Of a stretch of 64,000 nucleotides of DNA, positions 46,977 to 57,206 are shown piece by piece. The notes under the pieces are model-generated. The model did no database searches. It saw only the letters and a list, made by a program, of their open reading frames with translations, and was not told where the DNA came from. This DNA is from Nevskia sp. (GTDB taxonomy: Bacteria; Pseudomonadota; Gammaproteobacteria; Nevskiales; Nevskiaceae): the NCBI GenBank assembly GCA_019689635.1, contig JADGHB010000001.1, positions 62,001 to 126,000 on the forward strand, given 5' to 3'. The number at the start of each line of letters is the position of its first letter. Within the stretch, counting starts at the first letter, position 1. The position numbers and the translations under genes were made by a program.

Positions 46977-47696
46977 GTGCAGTTTCCCCCGCAAGTTCTG
47001 ATCATCGACGACGATCGCAAGCTCACCGGCCTGCTGATCGAGTTCCTGCGCGCCAACGGCCTGCAGGCCGAGGCCGCGTACGACGGTAACGAAGGCTTGC
47101 AGCGCGCCCGCTCACAACCCTGGGACCTGGTGGTGCTCGACGTGATGATGCCGCACTGCGACGGACACCAGGTGCTCGCGCGCCTGCGTGCCGAAGCCAA
47201 TCCCGTGCCGGTGTTGATGCTGACCGCTCGCGGCGACGAGGACGAACGGATCCATGGCCTCGAACAGGGTGCCGACGACTACCTGCCGAAGACCGCGTCC
47301 TCGCGCGAGCTGCTGGCGCGGGTGCGTGCGCTGTTGCGCCGTGTCGCCTTGAATGCGCCACCGGCGGCGCAGCGCGAGCTACGCGTCGGTGGATTGGCGG
47401 TGAATCCCGCCGCGCGGCTGGCCTGGATCGATGGCCAGGCGCTGGAGCTCACGCCCGCGGAGTTCGATCTGCTGCTCGACCTCATCAGCCACCGCGGCCA
47501 GGCGCGCTCGCGCGAAACGCTTTCGGCCGTGCTGCGCGAGCGTCCGTCCGCCGCCTCCAACCGCGCCATCGACGTCCACATTTGCGCGCTGCGCCGCAAG
47601 CTCGGCGACGACCCGCGCACGCCGCGCTACATCCGCACGGTGCGCACCATCGGCTACCGCCTGGCCGACCCCGACGAACCGCTCACGACCTCATGA
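46977..47696 (+). CDS. OmpR/CpxR-type response regulator
   Basis: VLIIDDDRKLTGLLIEFLRANG; DLVVLDVMMPHCDGHQVL; C-terminal winged helix AIDVHICALRRKLGDDPRTPRYIRTVRTIGYRL; start codon uncertain (46962 or 46977). Confidence 0.87.
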   Translation: MQFPPQVLIIDDDRKLTGLLIEFLRANGLQAEAAYDGNEGLQRARSQPWDLVVLDVMMPHCDGHQVLARLRAEANPVPVLMLTARGDEDERIHGLEQGADDYLPKTASSRELLARVRALLRRVALNAPPAAQRELRVGGLAVNPAARLAWIDGQALELTPAEFDLLLDLISHRGQARSRETLSAVLRERPSAASNRAIDVHICALRRKLGDDPRTPRYIRTVRTIGYRLADPDEPLTTS

Positions 47697-49105
47697 AGTT
47701 GCCGCTGTACGGCAAACTCATGCTGTGGCTGCTCGGCAATCTAGTGCTGATCGCAGCGCTGTACGCCGCCATTCCAGGCCGCAACGGCGCGGGCTGGAAC
47801 GTGCTGTTGACCGAGCCGGTGCGCGATCGCCTGATCAGCGTCGGCGAAACCATCGGACGCGCGCTGGCGCAGGCCCCGCCCGCGCAGCGCGAGGCCGTGC
47901 TACAGCACTACGGCACCGAGTACGGCGTCGCGTTCGGCTTGCAGCAATTCGCGCCACCCCCTCCTCCACAAGTCCGCCCTTCGACAGCCCATCCGCCGCT
48001 CGCGCTCGCCGGGCCGGGCCTGCCGGTGGCTCCGCCACGACCGCCCGAGCGCAAAGCGCTGACCGAGTGGGTGCAGGTGGAACACGTCGGTGGGCTGGGC
48101 GAATTCAGCACTTACCTGGTGCTGATCCCGATGCGGCTGACGCTGCCGGATCAGCCGCCGCAGTTGTTGCAACTGATCGCGGTCGTTCCGAATCTGCGTG
48201 CCCTGCTCCAGTTCCTGCGCGTCACCGACTGGATCGTGTTCGTCGTCTCGGTGGTGCTGGCCTCGGCCCTGCTGTGGTGGCCCTTCGTCTGGAGCATCAC
48301 GCGCATGGCCGTGCAGCTCACTCACACCACGCAGCGCATCGCGCAAGGCCATTTCGAAGCGCGCATCCGCACCCGGCGCCGCGACGAGCTCGGCGAACTG
48401 GCGCAATCGGTCAACCACATGGCCGAGCAGTTGCACCACCTGGTCTCCGGCCAGAAGCAATTCCTTGCCGATGTCGCCCACGAACTGGCCTCGCCGCTGG
48501 CGCGCGTGCAGATCGCGCTCGGCATTCTGCAGCCGCACATCGACGCCGCGTCTCGGCCCGTGTTCGACGGCATCGGCGAGGACGTGGCCCAGCTTTCCGA
48601 GATGATGAGCGAGCTGCTTTTGTTCTCGCGCGCCGGCCACGCCGGCGCGGACGCCGCAGCGGAAATCCTGCCGCTGCGCGCGCTCGTCGCCGGCGTACTC
48701 CAGCGCGAAAACGCCCATGCGGTGCAAAGCGAGATCGCGGAGGAGCTGCGCGTGTCCGCGGTGCGGGCGCTGTTGGAACGCGCGCTGGCCAATCTTGTGC
48801 GCAACGCTTTGCGCTACGGCTGTGCGGACCGCGGCGGGGCCACAGTCACGGCCGAGAACGGCGGCGACCGGGTGCACCTGTACGTGCGCGATCGCGGTCC
48901 CGGCGTGCCGGAATCCGCCCTCGCGCGACTGGGCGAACCGTTCTTCCGCGTGCACGACGCGCGCGACCGCGACAGCGGCGGCTACGGCCTCGGGCTGGCC
49001 ATCGTGCGCCGCTGCGTGGAGGCCTGCGGCGGCGAAATCTTCTTCCGCAACCGCGCAGGCGGCGGTTTCGAGGCCGAGATCCGTCTCGCCCTCGCGCCCG
49101 CCTGA
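47693..49105 (+). CDS. CpxA-like sensor histidine kinase
   Basis: KQFLADVAHELASPLARVQIALGIL H-box; DRGPGVPESALARLGEPFFRVHDARDRDSGGYGLGLAIV; ATGA overlap with regulator. Confidence 0.9.
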   Translation: MKLPLYGKLMLWLLGNLVLIAALYAAIPGRNGAGWNVLLTEPVRDRLISVGETIGRALAQAPPAQREAVLQHYGTEYGVAFGLQQFAPPPPPQVRPSTAHPPLALAGPGLPVAPPRPPERKALTEWVQVEHVGGLGEFSTYLVLIPMRLTLPDQPPQLLQLIAVVPNLRALLQFLRVTDWIVFVVSVVLASALLWWPFVWSITRMAVQLTHTTQRIAQGHFEARIRTRRRDELGELAQSVNHMAEQLHHLVSGQKQFLADVAHELASPLARVQIALGILQPHIDAASRPVFDGIGEDVAQLSEMMSELLLFSRAGHAGADAAAEILPLRALVAGVLQRENAHAVQSEIAEELRVSAVRALLERALANLVRNALRYGCADRGGATVTAENGGDRVHLYVRDRGPGVPESALARLGEPFFRVHDARDRDSGGYGLGLAIVRRCVEACGGEIFFRNRAGGGFEAEIRLALAPA

Positions 49106-49109
49106 CCGC

Positions 49110-50195
49110 TTAACCCAGCAATAGCGCCGCGCGCTGCAGACACCATAGCATCGCCAGCGAGCCCATCAGGTAAACGGGCAGCACGCGCTCCGCCAGTCGC
49201 AACGCCGGGCCGCGCGGACGCGGTAGCTCGAGCCACAGTGCCAGCGCCAGCAAAGCGGCGCCAAGCAACAGGAGCTGACCGCACTCGATGCCGAGGTTGA
49301 ACGCCAGCAAGGCCAGCGGAATTTCACCTTGCGGCAATCCGATCTCGCTCAGTGCGCCGGCGAAGCCCAGGCCGTGCAGCAAACCGAAGATGAACGTCAT
49401 CGCCCAAGGCTTGCGCGCCAGCAGCGTCGGCCGCTCGCCTTGCGGACGTGACAACTCGCAGGCCAGCGCCAGGATGGTCAGGGCGATGCCCAGCTCCGCC
49501 AGCGGTTGCCGGACGTGGATCCACTGCAAACTGGCCAGGCTGAGCGTCACGCTATGGCCGAGGGTGAAGGCGGTCACCGTGAACAGCAGCGCTCGGAGAC
49601 GCGCGCGATCGAGCACGGCGGTGTCGACCGCCGCCAGCTTGCTCGCCGCCGGCGAGGCGCGCCGGACCAGCACAAGGAGGCCAAGCAAAAACAGCAGGTG
49701 ATCGGCGCCGGTCAGCAAATGGGTCACGCCCAGCCGCAGGTACATCGGCAACACCGCTGGTCGCTGCCCCGGCAACGGCACGGTATACGATACTCGGCCG
49801 TCACCGAGGAGCGCCTCGACGGGACGCCCGCGTGCCGGTTGGATACGCAGAATGACGTTGACGCCGCTGCCACGCAGTCCCTCCACGCCCACGCGGCGCC
49901 CTTCCAGCGCGCCCAGCGCGCAGCGCACCCTCCAGCGCTGCGTCACTACGTCGTCGCCGGCTTCCTCGCTGCGGGTCACCGCGCCTTCGACCGCGCAGTC
50001 GGCCGGCAACCGCGGGCGCAAGTTTCGCGCGGACAGCGTTCGTGCCGAGATCCGCCATCGCACAGCGTAGTGCGCCGCTTGGTCGGACGACGGCAACGCA
50101 TCCAACTCGAACCACGCGGGCGCCAGCAGATGGGCATGCGCCACGGTCGCGGCGCATAGACCGATGCTGCACCACAGGAGCTTTAGCGATTTCAT
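49110..50195 (-). CDS. HupE/UreJ-family membrane protein
   Basis: LRLGVTHLLTGADHLLFLLGLLVLV; FTVTAFTLGHSVTLSLASL; FGLLHGLGFAGAL. Confidence 0.85.
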   Translation of the reverse strand: MKSLKLLWCSIGLCAATVAHAHLLAPAWFELDALPSSDQAAHYAVRWRISARTLSARNLRPRLPADCAVEGAVTRSEEAGDDVVTQRWRVRCALGALEGRRVGVEGLRGSGVNVILRIQPARGRPVEALLGDGRVSYTVPLPGQRPAVLPMYLRLGVTHLLTGADHLLFLLGLLVLVRRASPAASKLAAVDTAVLDRARLRALLFTVTAFTLGHSVTLSLASLQWIHVRQPLAELGIALTILALACELSRPQGERPTLLARKPWAMTFIFGLLHGLGFAGALSEIGLPQGEIPLALLAFNLGIECGQLLLLGAALLALALWLELPRPRGPALRLAERVLPVYLMGSLAMLWCLQRAALLLG

Positions 50196-51205
50196 CGGGA
50201 ACTGGCAGCCGCCACGCTTATCGCCGCGGAGTTCGGTCCACTCACCACCACCCGATAGCGCTGGCGCAGCGCTTGCAGGCCTTGTTCCAGCGCCTGTTGA
50301 CGCCGTTCTTCGAGCGCCGCGTAGTAAGCGCGTCGCAAAGCTTCCGCCGGGTCTGCCTGCAGCCGCTCCACCGCCTCGACGCGCAGCAGGTGCCAGCCGT
50401 AAACCGAACGCACCGGTCCGTCCCAGCGGCCGATCGGCGCCTGCGCCACGGCGGCGGCCAAGCTGCGACCCAAACGATCGGCGATCTGCCGCCGTGTGCC
50501 TGCGAACGAACGGCCGAGCAGGAACGCGTCGCCGTCGACCGCTTGCGCGGGCTCGCCTGACTGCAGCGCGCCGAGCGCCGCGTGCGCGTCTCGCTCCGCG
50601 GCGCGGCCGCGCCGGTCGTCGCTGAAGAAGACTTGCGTAAAACGGTAACGGACCTGTGCGCCGGGAACTGCGCTCGGATGCTGCGCGAGATAACGCCGCG
50701 CCTGCGAGGTACTCACCGACACGCCGCGGCCCAGCCGTTGGCGCATCACTTCGATCAAACGGGCGCGCACCACGTAATCTTGCCGGTCCATGCCCAGCGC
50801 GTAAGCGGCGCGCAACCGAGCGGCGTCGCTGCGCGGCGCTTCGGATGAGAACGCTTCGACGAAGCGCAGGTTGGCGATCAGGCGGCTGCGCACCACCGGA
50901 TCGCTGCGGTCGAGGCCGAGGCGTAGCGCTTCGCGGTAGAGCATCTCGTCGTCCGCCAGGCCGCGGACGGCCGCGCCGAGCGCGGCCGCGTCCGGCGGAC
51001 GACCGCCGTTGCGCAGCGCCCAGTCGCGGCGGAAGTCCTCGAGCTGCGCCGCGTCGATGCGGATGGTCGTAGAACTCGCGACGTCACGTCTCTCGACGGC
51101 ATCCTGTCCGGCGTACAGCGCTGCCCCGATGAGCAGGAAATGGACCAAGGGCCGCCGCGCGCTACGCGCCAGCGCGCGACCGATACGCGGCGCCGTCATC
51201 GTCAT
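50192..51205 (-). CDS. Peptidyl-prolyl cis-trans isomerase, PpiC-like
   Basis: RDWALRNGGRPPDAAALGAAVRGLADDEMLYREALRLGLDRSDPVVRSRL; GRWDGPVRSVYGWHLLRVE parvulin end; overlaps neighbours by 4 bp. Confidence 0.82.
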   Translation of the reverse strand: MTMTAPRIGRALARSARRPLVHFLLIGAALYAGQDAVERRDVASSTTIRIDAAQLEDFRRDWALRNGGRPPDAAALGAAVRGLADDEMLYREALRLGLDRSDPVVRSRLIANLRFVEAFSSEAPRSDAARLRAAYALGMDRQDYVVRARLIEVMRQRLGRGVSVSTSQARRYLAQHPSAVPGAQVRYRFTQVFFSDDRRGRAAERDAHAALGALQSGEPAQAVDGDAFLLGRSFAGTRRQIADRLGRSLAAAVAQAPIGRWDGPVRSVYGWHLLRVEAVERLQADPAEALRRAYYAALEERRQQALEQGLQALRQRYRVVVSGPNSAAISVAAASSR

Positions 51206-53190
51206 GGCGAAACCGGGAGCGGGCCGCCGGGGTGATACCAGATCGGCGAAGTCCAGGCGCGTTCTTGCACGGTCTTGGGGTAGTCGGCGTTGCAGCAGTC
51301 CTGGTAGCCGCCGGGCACGTTCTTGGGATCCGAGCAGTCGATGTGCGCGGCCAGACACTGGTACGTGGACCAGCGACAGCTCGGATTCTGCACCACGCGC
51401 GCGTAATAGAACGCGGGTTGCCGGGGATCGAAGTTCGGATCCTGCCACACGGTGCAAAGATTGGAGAACCCTCGTCCCTGCGGCCGGCAATCGCTCAAGT
51501 CCACGCTGGCGCCGTCGTTGGGATCGCCTGCCACATCGTAAACCGCTTCGCGTTTCTGGCCGGCGTCGATCCAGCCCTTGACGATCTGGATGCGCTGCAG
51601 CGGCACGCTGGGATCGCCGTCGCCGCCGGGATCGCGCAAAGCCGCCACGGCGAAGGATGGCGCCGCCCGCGCATCCGGCGCCGCTGGCAGATCGCCTCCC
51701 ATCGGCACGCCGTGTGCGTAACCGACCGCAGCGAAGTCGCCGGCATCGCACTGGTTCTGCGGCAGCTCCCAACCGCCGAAGAAGCGCACCACCATCCGCG
51801 GTCCGCTGGTCCCGTAGGCTTCGCGGCGCGCCATCGCCCGGAACAAGGACTCGCGCGTGTTCTGCTCGGCCCACAGCACGGCTAAGCCGCCGGGATTGTA
51901 TTCGACGTAATCGGCCAGGCCATCGACCGCGTCGCTCGGCGGCTTGCCGTCGCCACCATGGCCGGGAAAGCTCGATTCGGCGACGTTACCCGGCGTAGAG
52001 ACGTGAGTGTCGGTGTCGGCGATGAAGCCGTACTTGAACGGATTGACGCCGAGCTTTTGCTCCTGGAGCAAGCCCTCCTCCAGACCGTAGCGCACGAAGT
52101 CGCCTTCCTGCGGCTGGCCCGATGCGAGCCGGTCGAAGCGATCGGCGGTAAGGTTGTCGTAGGGCAGATTCTCGAAATCGCACAATTCGTCCTGCGCGCC
52201 GAGGCCGACGCTGTGATTGCACTCCGACGAGCCCTTGTGCTGGAAGATTTCGATCAGCGGTTCGTGCATTTGTTTCTCGTAGGCGTACTGCGGGGTGAAA
52301 TCCGCCCCCTGGCCGTTGTTCTCGCGTGTTGTGAACATCAGCCCGCCGGAAAGATCGGAGTTGTGCGGAATGGTGAGATAGTCGCAGCCGTCCTGTGCGC
52401 GGCACTCGGCGTCGAGCTTCTGCCACAGCGACTCCGGATTCGCCGCATCGAGATAGCTCACCGGCAGCGGCGGCACATTCCCGTTCGCGAAGATCACGTT
52501 GCGGTGCAGGTTCTTGCTGCCCGGCGAGCCGGTCCATTCGTAGGCCACGAAGGTGGTGAAGCGGCAGGCGTCGTCGAACTGTGCCGCGGCCTGCTGCACG
52601 TCGCTCCACACGGACTGTGCCGCGGCAAGGCAACGCTCGCCACCCAGCCCGCAGTACGGCAGTCGCGGCACCGCCGTGGTCCCGTCGAGCTGTGGCAGAC
52701 CCGGCAGCGCCAGCAGCGAATTGAAGATCAGGAACGATTGATCGGGCGCAATGCGATAGAGCAGACATTCGGGCGACTGGTAGCCCGCTTGCTGGGGATC
52801 GGTGCAGATGCGGGTTTCGCCGAAGAACTCCGCGTGGTCGGTGTCCGCGGCGAAATCCAGCGGCCGCGCGAGCTGGGCGGTGCGCAACGGGTTGCCTTGA
52901 GCATCGTACGGCGGCAAGCCGATGCGCTGACCTTCGGCGAAACGGTAGGCGTCGCGCGCATCGGTCAGCGTGCCGCGCACGTTGGCGTCCAGCGAGTACG
53001 TGGTATGCACGTGCAAGTCGCCGAAATACGGATTGCGCTGCGGGTTGTAGTCGGGGCAGCGCACCGCGCTCGCGGCTGTGCCCCCGCTGGCGACCGGCGT
53101 GCTGCGGCCGCAGGCGGACAACAGCAGCGCGGCGCACGCCGCACCCAACAGAAGCCGCACCGACGTTCGCATCGGTCTCCTCCCCTTCAT
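51202..53190 (-). CDS. DUF3604 (PHP-like) lipoprotein
   Basis: LLLSACGRS lipobox; NPYFGDLHVHTTYSLDANVRGT; FAADTDHAEFFGE; PHNSDLSGG; IADTDTHVSTPGNV. Confidence 0.88.
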   Translation of the reverse strand: MKGRRPMRTSVRLLLGAACAALLLSACGRSTPVASGGTAASAVRCPDYNPQRNPYFGDLHVHTTYSLDANVRGTLTDARDAYRFAEGQRIGLPPYDAQGNPLRTAQLARPLDFAADTDHAEFFGETRICTDPQQAGYQSPECLLYRIAPDQSFLIFNSLLALPGLPQLDGTTAVPRLPYCGLGGERCLAAAQSVWSDVQQAAAQFDDACRFTTFVAYEWTGSPGSKNLHRNVIFANGNVPPLPVSYLDAANPESLWQKLDAECRAQDGCDYLTIPHNSDLSGGLMFTTRENNGQGADFTPQYAYEKQMHEPLIEIFQHKGSSECNHSVGLGAQDELCDFENLPYDNLTADRFDRLASGQPQEGDFVRYGLEEGLLQEQKLGVNPFKYGFIADTDTHVSTPGNVAESSFPGHGGDGKPPSDAVDGLADYVEYNPGGLAVLWAEQNTRESLFRAMARREAYGTSGPRMVVRFFGGWELPQNQCDAGDFAAVGYAHGVPMGGDLPAAPDARAAPSFAVAALRDPGGDGDPSVPLQRIQIVKGWIDAGQKREAVYDVAGDPNDGASVDLSDCRPQGRGFSNLCTVWQDPNFDPRQPAFYYARVVQNPSCRWSTYQCLAAHIDCSDPKNVPGGYQDCCNADYPKTVQERAWTSPIWYHPGGPLPVSP

Positions 53191-53226
53191 TGCCCGCGCC
53201 GTGGGCCGGCGCGTGGTTAGGCCCGG

Positions 53227-54024
53227 TCAATCGGCCCGATCTTTTTTGTTGACGTTCGCTGCGTCCAGAAACGCCGGCCGCTCGCCGCCGCCGTGCAGCA
53301 CCAGGTTGCTGCCGGAGACATAAACGGCTTCCGCCGAAGCGAGCCAGACGCAGGCCTCGCCCACGTCGCGCGGCTCGGCCAGGCGCCCGAGCGGAATGGT
53401 GCGCGCCACCGCCGCGACGCCGGCTTCGTCGCCGTAGTGCAAGTGCGCTTGTTCGGTGCGCACCGGCCCGGGGCTGACCGCCACCACCCGCACTTTCGGC
53501 GCCCATTCCACGGCCAGCGACTGCACGAGCGAGAGCACGCCGGCCTTGGCCGCGCCATAGGCGGCGCTGCCGGGCGAAGGGCGCAAGGCGCTCACGCTGG
53601 CGATGAACACGATCACGCCCCCCGCGTCCTGCCGCTGCATGCGGGCGTTGGCCTGTTGCGCCAGGTGCAGCGGCGCCAGCAGGTTGAGCGCGACGATCTT
53701 TTCGTGGAACCGCGGCGAGGCCTCGGCGGCGAGCGCGTAAGGCGCGCCGCCGGCGTTGTTGACCAGCACGTCGAGCGCTCCGGCGCGGCGCTCGAGCTCG
53801 GCGAACAGCTTCTCGATCTGCCCGGCGTCGCGCACGTCGCAGGCGATGAACTCCGCGGTCTGCCCTTGCGCGTGCGGCAGTTGCGCGGGCTGGGTACGGC
53901 CGCAGACGAACACGCGGTCGCCGCGCGCGAGAAAGCGCTCGCTGATGCCGCGCCCCACGCCCTTGGCGCCGCCGGTGACGAGGACCACTCTGCTTTGCAC
54001 GCGCCTTTCCGTTTTCCTGGCCAT
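53227..54024 (-). CDS. SDR family oxidoreductase
   Basis: RVVLVTGGAKGVGRGISERFLARGDRVFVCGR; YGAAKAGVLSLVQS. Confidence 0.85.
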   Translation of the reverse strand: MARKTERRVQSRVVLVTGGAKGVGRGISERFLARGDRVFVCGRTQPAQLPHAQGQTAEFIACDVRDAGQIEKLFAELERRAGALDVLVNNAGGAPYALAAEASPRFHEKIVALNLLAPLHLAQQANARMQRQDAGGVIVFIASVSALRPSPGSAAYGAAKAGVLSLVQSLAVEWAPKVRVVAVSPGPVRTEQAHLHYGDEAGVAAVARTIPLGRLAEPRDVGEACVWLASAEAVYVSGSNLVLHGGGERPAFLDAANVNKKDRAD

Positions 54025-54106
54025 GGCTATCGTAGGTCAGACGCCCCGGGCATCCGTACTGCAAAAGGACGAAGCCGCGCGGCGACGCGGCGACCATCAT
54101 GCACGC

Positions 54107-54946
54107 ATGGACGATCGCCGCGCCAAACCCGTTCCCGAAGGTCGTTACGCCACGCTGCCCAACGGCTACCGCATCCACTATCTCGACGAGGGCCAGGGCC
54201 CGGTGGTCGTGTTCCTGCACGGCTCGGGCAACGGCGCGTGCGGCTACAGCAACTTCAAGGGCAACTATCCGTATCTGGTCGCCAATGGCTACCGCTGCAT
54301 CGTCCCCGACCTGATCGGCTACGGCTACTCCGACAAGCCGGCCGACGTGGAATACGCGCTGTCGTTCTTCGTCGAATGCGTGCAGCAGACGCTGGACGCG
54401 ATCGGCGTGGAGCAATACACGCTGGTCGGCAATTCGCTCGGCGGCGCCATCGCGCTGGGTCTGGCGCTCGACCACCCGCAGAGCGTGGAACGACTGGTGC
54501 TGATGGCGCCGGGTGGCTTGAACGACCTGCCCGATTATCTGGCGATGCCCGGCATGCAAGCGATGTTCGGGCTGTTCAACTCGGGCACGCCGGTCAGCGA
54601 GGCGCGCCTGAAGGAATTTTTCATCAAGGCTTTCGTGGTCGATCCGGCCTGCGTGGACGATGCGCTGGTCCACGAGCGCTACGAATTGATGAAACTGCAG
54701 AATCCGCAGGTCATCAAGACCATGAAGGTGCCCAACTTGGTGGAGCGCCTTGGCGAGATCAAATGCCCGGCGCTGGGACTTTGGGGCATCCACGATCGGA
54801 TGATGCCCGAAAGCGGCATCCTGCGCTTGGCCAAAGGACTGCCGAACCTGCGCTTGGTGCTGGTGCCCAACTGCGGCCACTGGGTGATGATCGAACACCG
54901 CGACCTGTTCAATCGTCTGGTGCTGGATTTCCTCAAGAACGGCTGA
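54107..54946 (+). CDS. hsaD: Meta-cleavage product hydrolase, HsaD/TesD-like
   Basis: HGSGNGACGYSNFKGNYPYLVANGYRCIVPDLIGYGYSDKP; LVGNSLGGAIALGLALDHP; VPNCGHWVMIEH. Confidence 0.87.
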   Translation: MDDRRAKPVPEGRYATLPNGYRIHYLDEGQGPVVVFLHGSGNGACGYSNFKGNYPYLVANGYRCIVPDLIGYGYSDKPADVEYALSFFVECVQQTLDAIGVEQYTLVGNSLGGAIALGLALDHPQSVERLVLMAPGGLNDLPDYLAMPGMQAMFGLFNSGTPVSEARLKEFFIKAFVVDPACVDDALVHERYELMKLQNPQVIKTMKVPNLVERLGEIKCPALGLWGIHDRMMPESGILRLAKGLPNLRLVLVPNCGHWVMIEHRDLFNRLVLDFLKNG

Positions 54947-55743
54947 TGGCGCTCGCTCCCGATCGCATCCAGGCGCTCGGCGACGAACTGTTCGCCGCCT
55001 TGCGCACGCGCACCGCGCTCGCGCCGCTGACCGCACGCGAGCCGGCGCTCGACCTCGACGACGCCTACCGCATCTCGCTGCGCCTGCTGGAGCGGCGCTG
55101 CGCCCAGGGCGAGCGCGTCGTCGGCAAGAAGATCGGCGTGACGAGCAAGGCGGTGCAGGACATGCTCGGCGTGCATCAGCCGGACTTCGGATTTCTGCTC
55201 GACGCCATGCAAGTGGCCGACGGCGCCACGCTCAGCCTGGCGCAGCTCAAGCTGATCCAGCCGCGCGCCGAGGGCGAAATCGCCTTCGTGCTCAAGCGCG
55301 ATCTGCAAGGGCCCGGCGTGACCGAGGCCCAGGTGCTGGAGGCCACCGACTACGTGTGCCCGTGCTTCGAAATCGTCGATTCGCGCATCCGCGACTGGCA
55401 GATCAAGATTGAGGACACCGTCGCCGACAATGCCTCCTGCGGCGTGTTTGCGCTGGGCGAAGCGCGCGCCGATCCGCAGGCGCTGGATCTCGCCGCGGTG
55501 AAGATGGACCTCCGCAAAAACGGTGCGCATGCTGTCACCGGTTACGGCTCCGCGGTGCAAGGCCATCCGGCGACGGCGGTGGCGTGGCTGGCCAACACGC
55601 TCGGCAAATTCGGCATCCCCTTCCTGGCCGGCGAGATCATCCTGTCCGGTTCGCTCGCGCCGCTGCTGCCCATCGCGCCGGGCGACCGCTTCGAAATGCA
55701 GCTCGCAGGCATCGGCGGCGCTACCATCGCCTTCGAGCCCTGA
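54946..55743 (+). CDS. hsaE: 2-hydroxypenta-2,4-dienoate hydratase, HsaE/TesE-like
   Basis: GKKIGVTSKAVQDMLGVHQPDFGFLLDAM; RAEGEIAFVLKRDL; GEIILSGSLAPLLPIAPGD; TGATGG overlap with hsaD. Confidence 0.88.
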   Translation: MALAPDRIQALGDELFAALRTRTALAPLTAREPALDLDDAYRISLRLLERRCAQGERVVGKKIGVTSKAVQDMLGVHQPDFGFLLDAMQVADGATLSLAQLKLIQPRAEGEIAFVLKRDLQGPGVTEAQVLEATDYVCPCFEIVDSRIRDWQIKIEDTVADNASCGVFALGEARADPQALDLAAVKMDLRKNGAHAVTGYGSAVQGHPATAVAWLANTLGKFGIPFLAGEIILSGSLAPLLPIAPGDRFEMQLAGIGGATIAFEP

Positions 55744-55753
55744 ACCGGAGCGG

Positions 55754-56263
55754 ATGCCGATGAAACCCGTCCTCAACGTCGCCGATGCGAAGGTGAGCCG
55801 CACCATGGCGCACGGCGACACTTTCGAGTTCCGCATGGCCGAGCTGGCGCCGCTGATCGGCGCCACGCAAATCGGCGCCAACCTGACGATCGTGCCGCCC
55901 GGCAAGGCGGCCTTCCCGTTCCATCATCACTACGGCAACGAGGAGCACTTCTTCATCCTGCGCGGTAGCGGCATGCTGCGCTTCGGCGCCGAGACTTATC
56001 CGGTCAAGCCCGGCGATTACGTGGTGACGCCGGCCGGCGGGCCGGAGCTGGCGCACCAGTTCGTCAACACCGGCACCGAGGAGCTGGCCTATCTCGCCAT
56101 CTCCACGCTGAAGCTGCCGGAGATCGTCGGCTATCCGGACTCCGCCAAGACCGGTGCGCGCACTTCGCCCGAGCGGCACTTCATCGTCGCCAATGCACAT
56201 CTCAACGCCGGCTACTTTGACGGAGAAGACGGCGCCCAGGTGCGCGCGCTCACCAAACGCTGA
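55754..56263 (+). CDS. Cupin-domain protein
   Basis: [53 protein letters not shown]. Confidence 0.88.
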   Translation: MPMKPVLNVADAKVSRTMAHGDTFEFRMAELAPLIGATQIGANLTIVPPGKAAFPFHHHYGNEEHFFILRGSGMLRFGAETYPVKPGDYVVTPAGGPELAHQFVNTGTEELAYLAISTLKLPEIVGYPDSAKTGARTSPERHFIVANAHLNAGYFDGEDGAQVRALTKR

Positions 56264-56283
56264 AGAATCGAGGTCCAAGAAAC

Positions 56284-57195
56284 GTGCAGAAGATCAAATG
56301 CGCCATCGTCGGCTCCGGCAACATCGGCACCGACCTCATGTACAAACTCAAGCGCAGCGCCTGGCTGGAGCCGGTGTGGATGGTCGGCATCGACCCGCAG
56401 AGCGAAGGCCTGGCGCTCGCGCGCCAGCACGGCTTGAAAACCACCGACCGGGGCGTGGACGGCCTCCTGCCGCACGTCAAGCAGGACGGCGTGCAGATCG
56501 CCTTCGATGCGACCAGCGCCTATGTGCACAAGGAGAACTCCGACAAGCTCACCAGGCTCGGCGTGATGATGATCGACTTGACGCCGGCGGCCATCGGCCC
56601 GTACTGCGTGCCGCCGGTGAACTTGAAGGAGCACGCCGGCAAGCGCGAGATGAACGTCAACATGGTGTCCTGCGGCGGCCAGGCGACGATCCCCATGGTC
56701 TACGCGGTCTCGCGCGTGCAGAAGGTGAAATACGGCGAGATCGTGGCGACCGTGGCGAGCAAATCCGTCGGCCCCGGCACGCGCAAGAACATCGACGAAT
56801 TCACCCGCACCACGGCCAGCGGCGTGGAGCAAGTGGGCGGCGCCTCCCGCGGCAAGGCGATCATCATCATCAATCCGGCCGACCCGCCGATCATCATGCG
56901 CGACACCATCCACTGTCTCACCGAGGATCCGCCGCGGCGGGCCGAGATCGAGCAGTCGGTGCACGACATGATCCGGGAAGTGCAGAGCTACGTGCCGGGC
57001 TACCGGCTGGTCAACGGCCCGGTGTTCGACGGCCCCCGCGTCACGATCTTCGTCGAGGTGGCGGGGCTCGGCGATTACCTGCCCAAGTACGCCGGCAATC
57101 TCGACATCATGACCGCCTCGGCCACGCGCACCGCGGAGATGTTTGCCGAGGAAATGTGCGCAGGACGCTTGAACCTGGCACCCGCGGCGGCCTGA
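56284..57195 (+). CDS. hsaG: Acylating acetaldehyde/propionaldehyde dehydrogenase, HsaG/TesF-like
   Basis: [63 protein letters not shown] start. Confidence 0.9.
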   Translation: MQKIKCAIVGSGNIGTDLMYKLKRSAWLEPVWMVGIDPQSEGLALARQHGLKTTDRGVDGLLPHVKQDGVQIAFDATSAYVHKENSDKLTRLGVMMIDLTPAAIGPYCVPPVNLKEHAGKREMNVNMVSCGGQATIPMVYAVSRVQKVKYGEIVATVASKSVGPGTRKNIDEFTRTTASGVEQVGGASRGKAIIIINPADPPIIMRDTIHCLTEDPPRRAEIEQSVHDMIREVQSYVPGYRLVNGPVFDGPRVTIFVEVAGLGDYLPKYAGNLDIMTASATRTAEMFAEEMCAGRLNLAPAAA

Positions 57196-57206
57196 GGAGC
57201 GCACCC

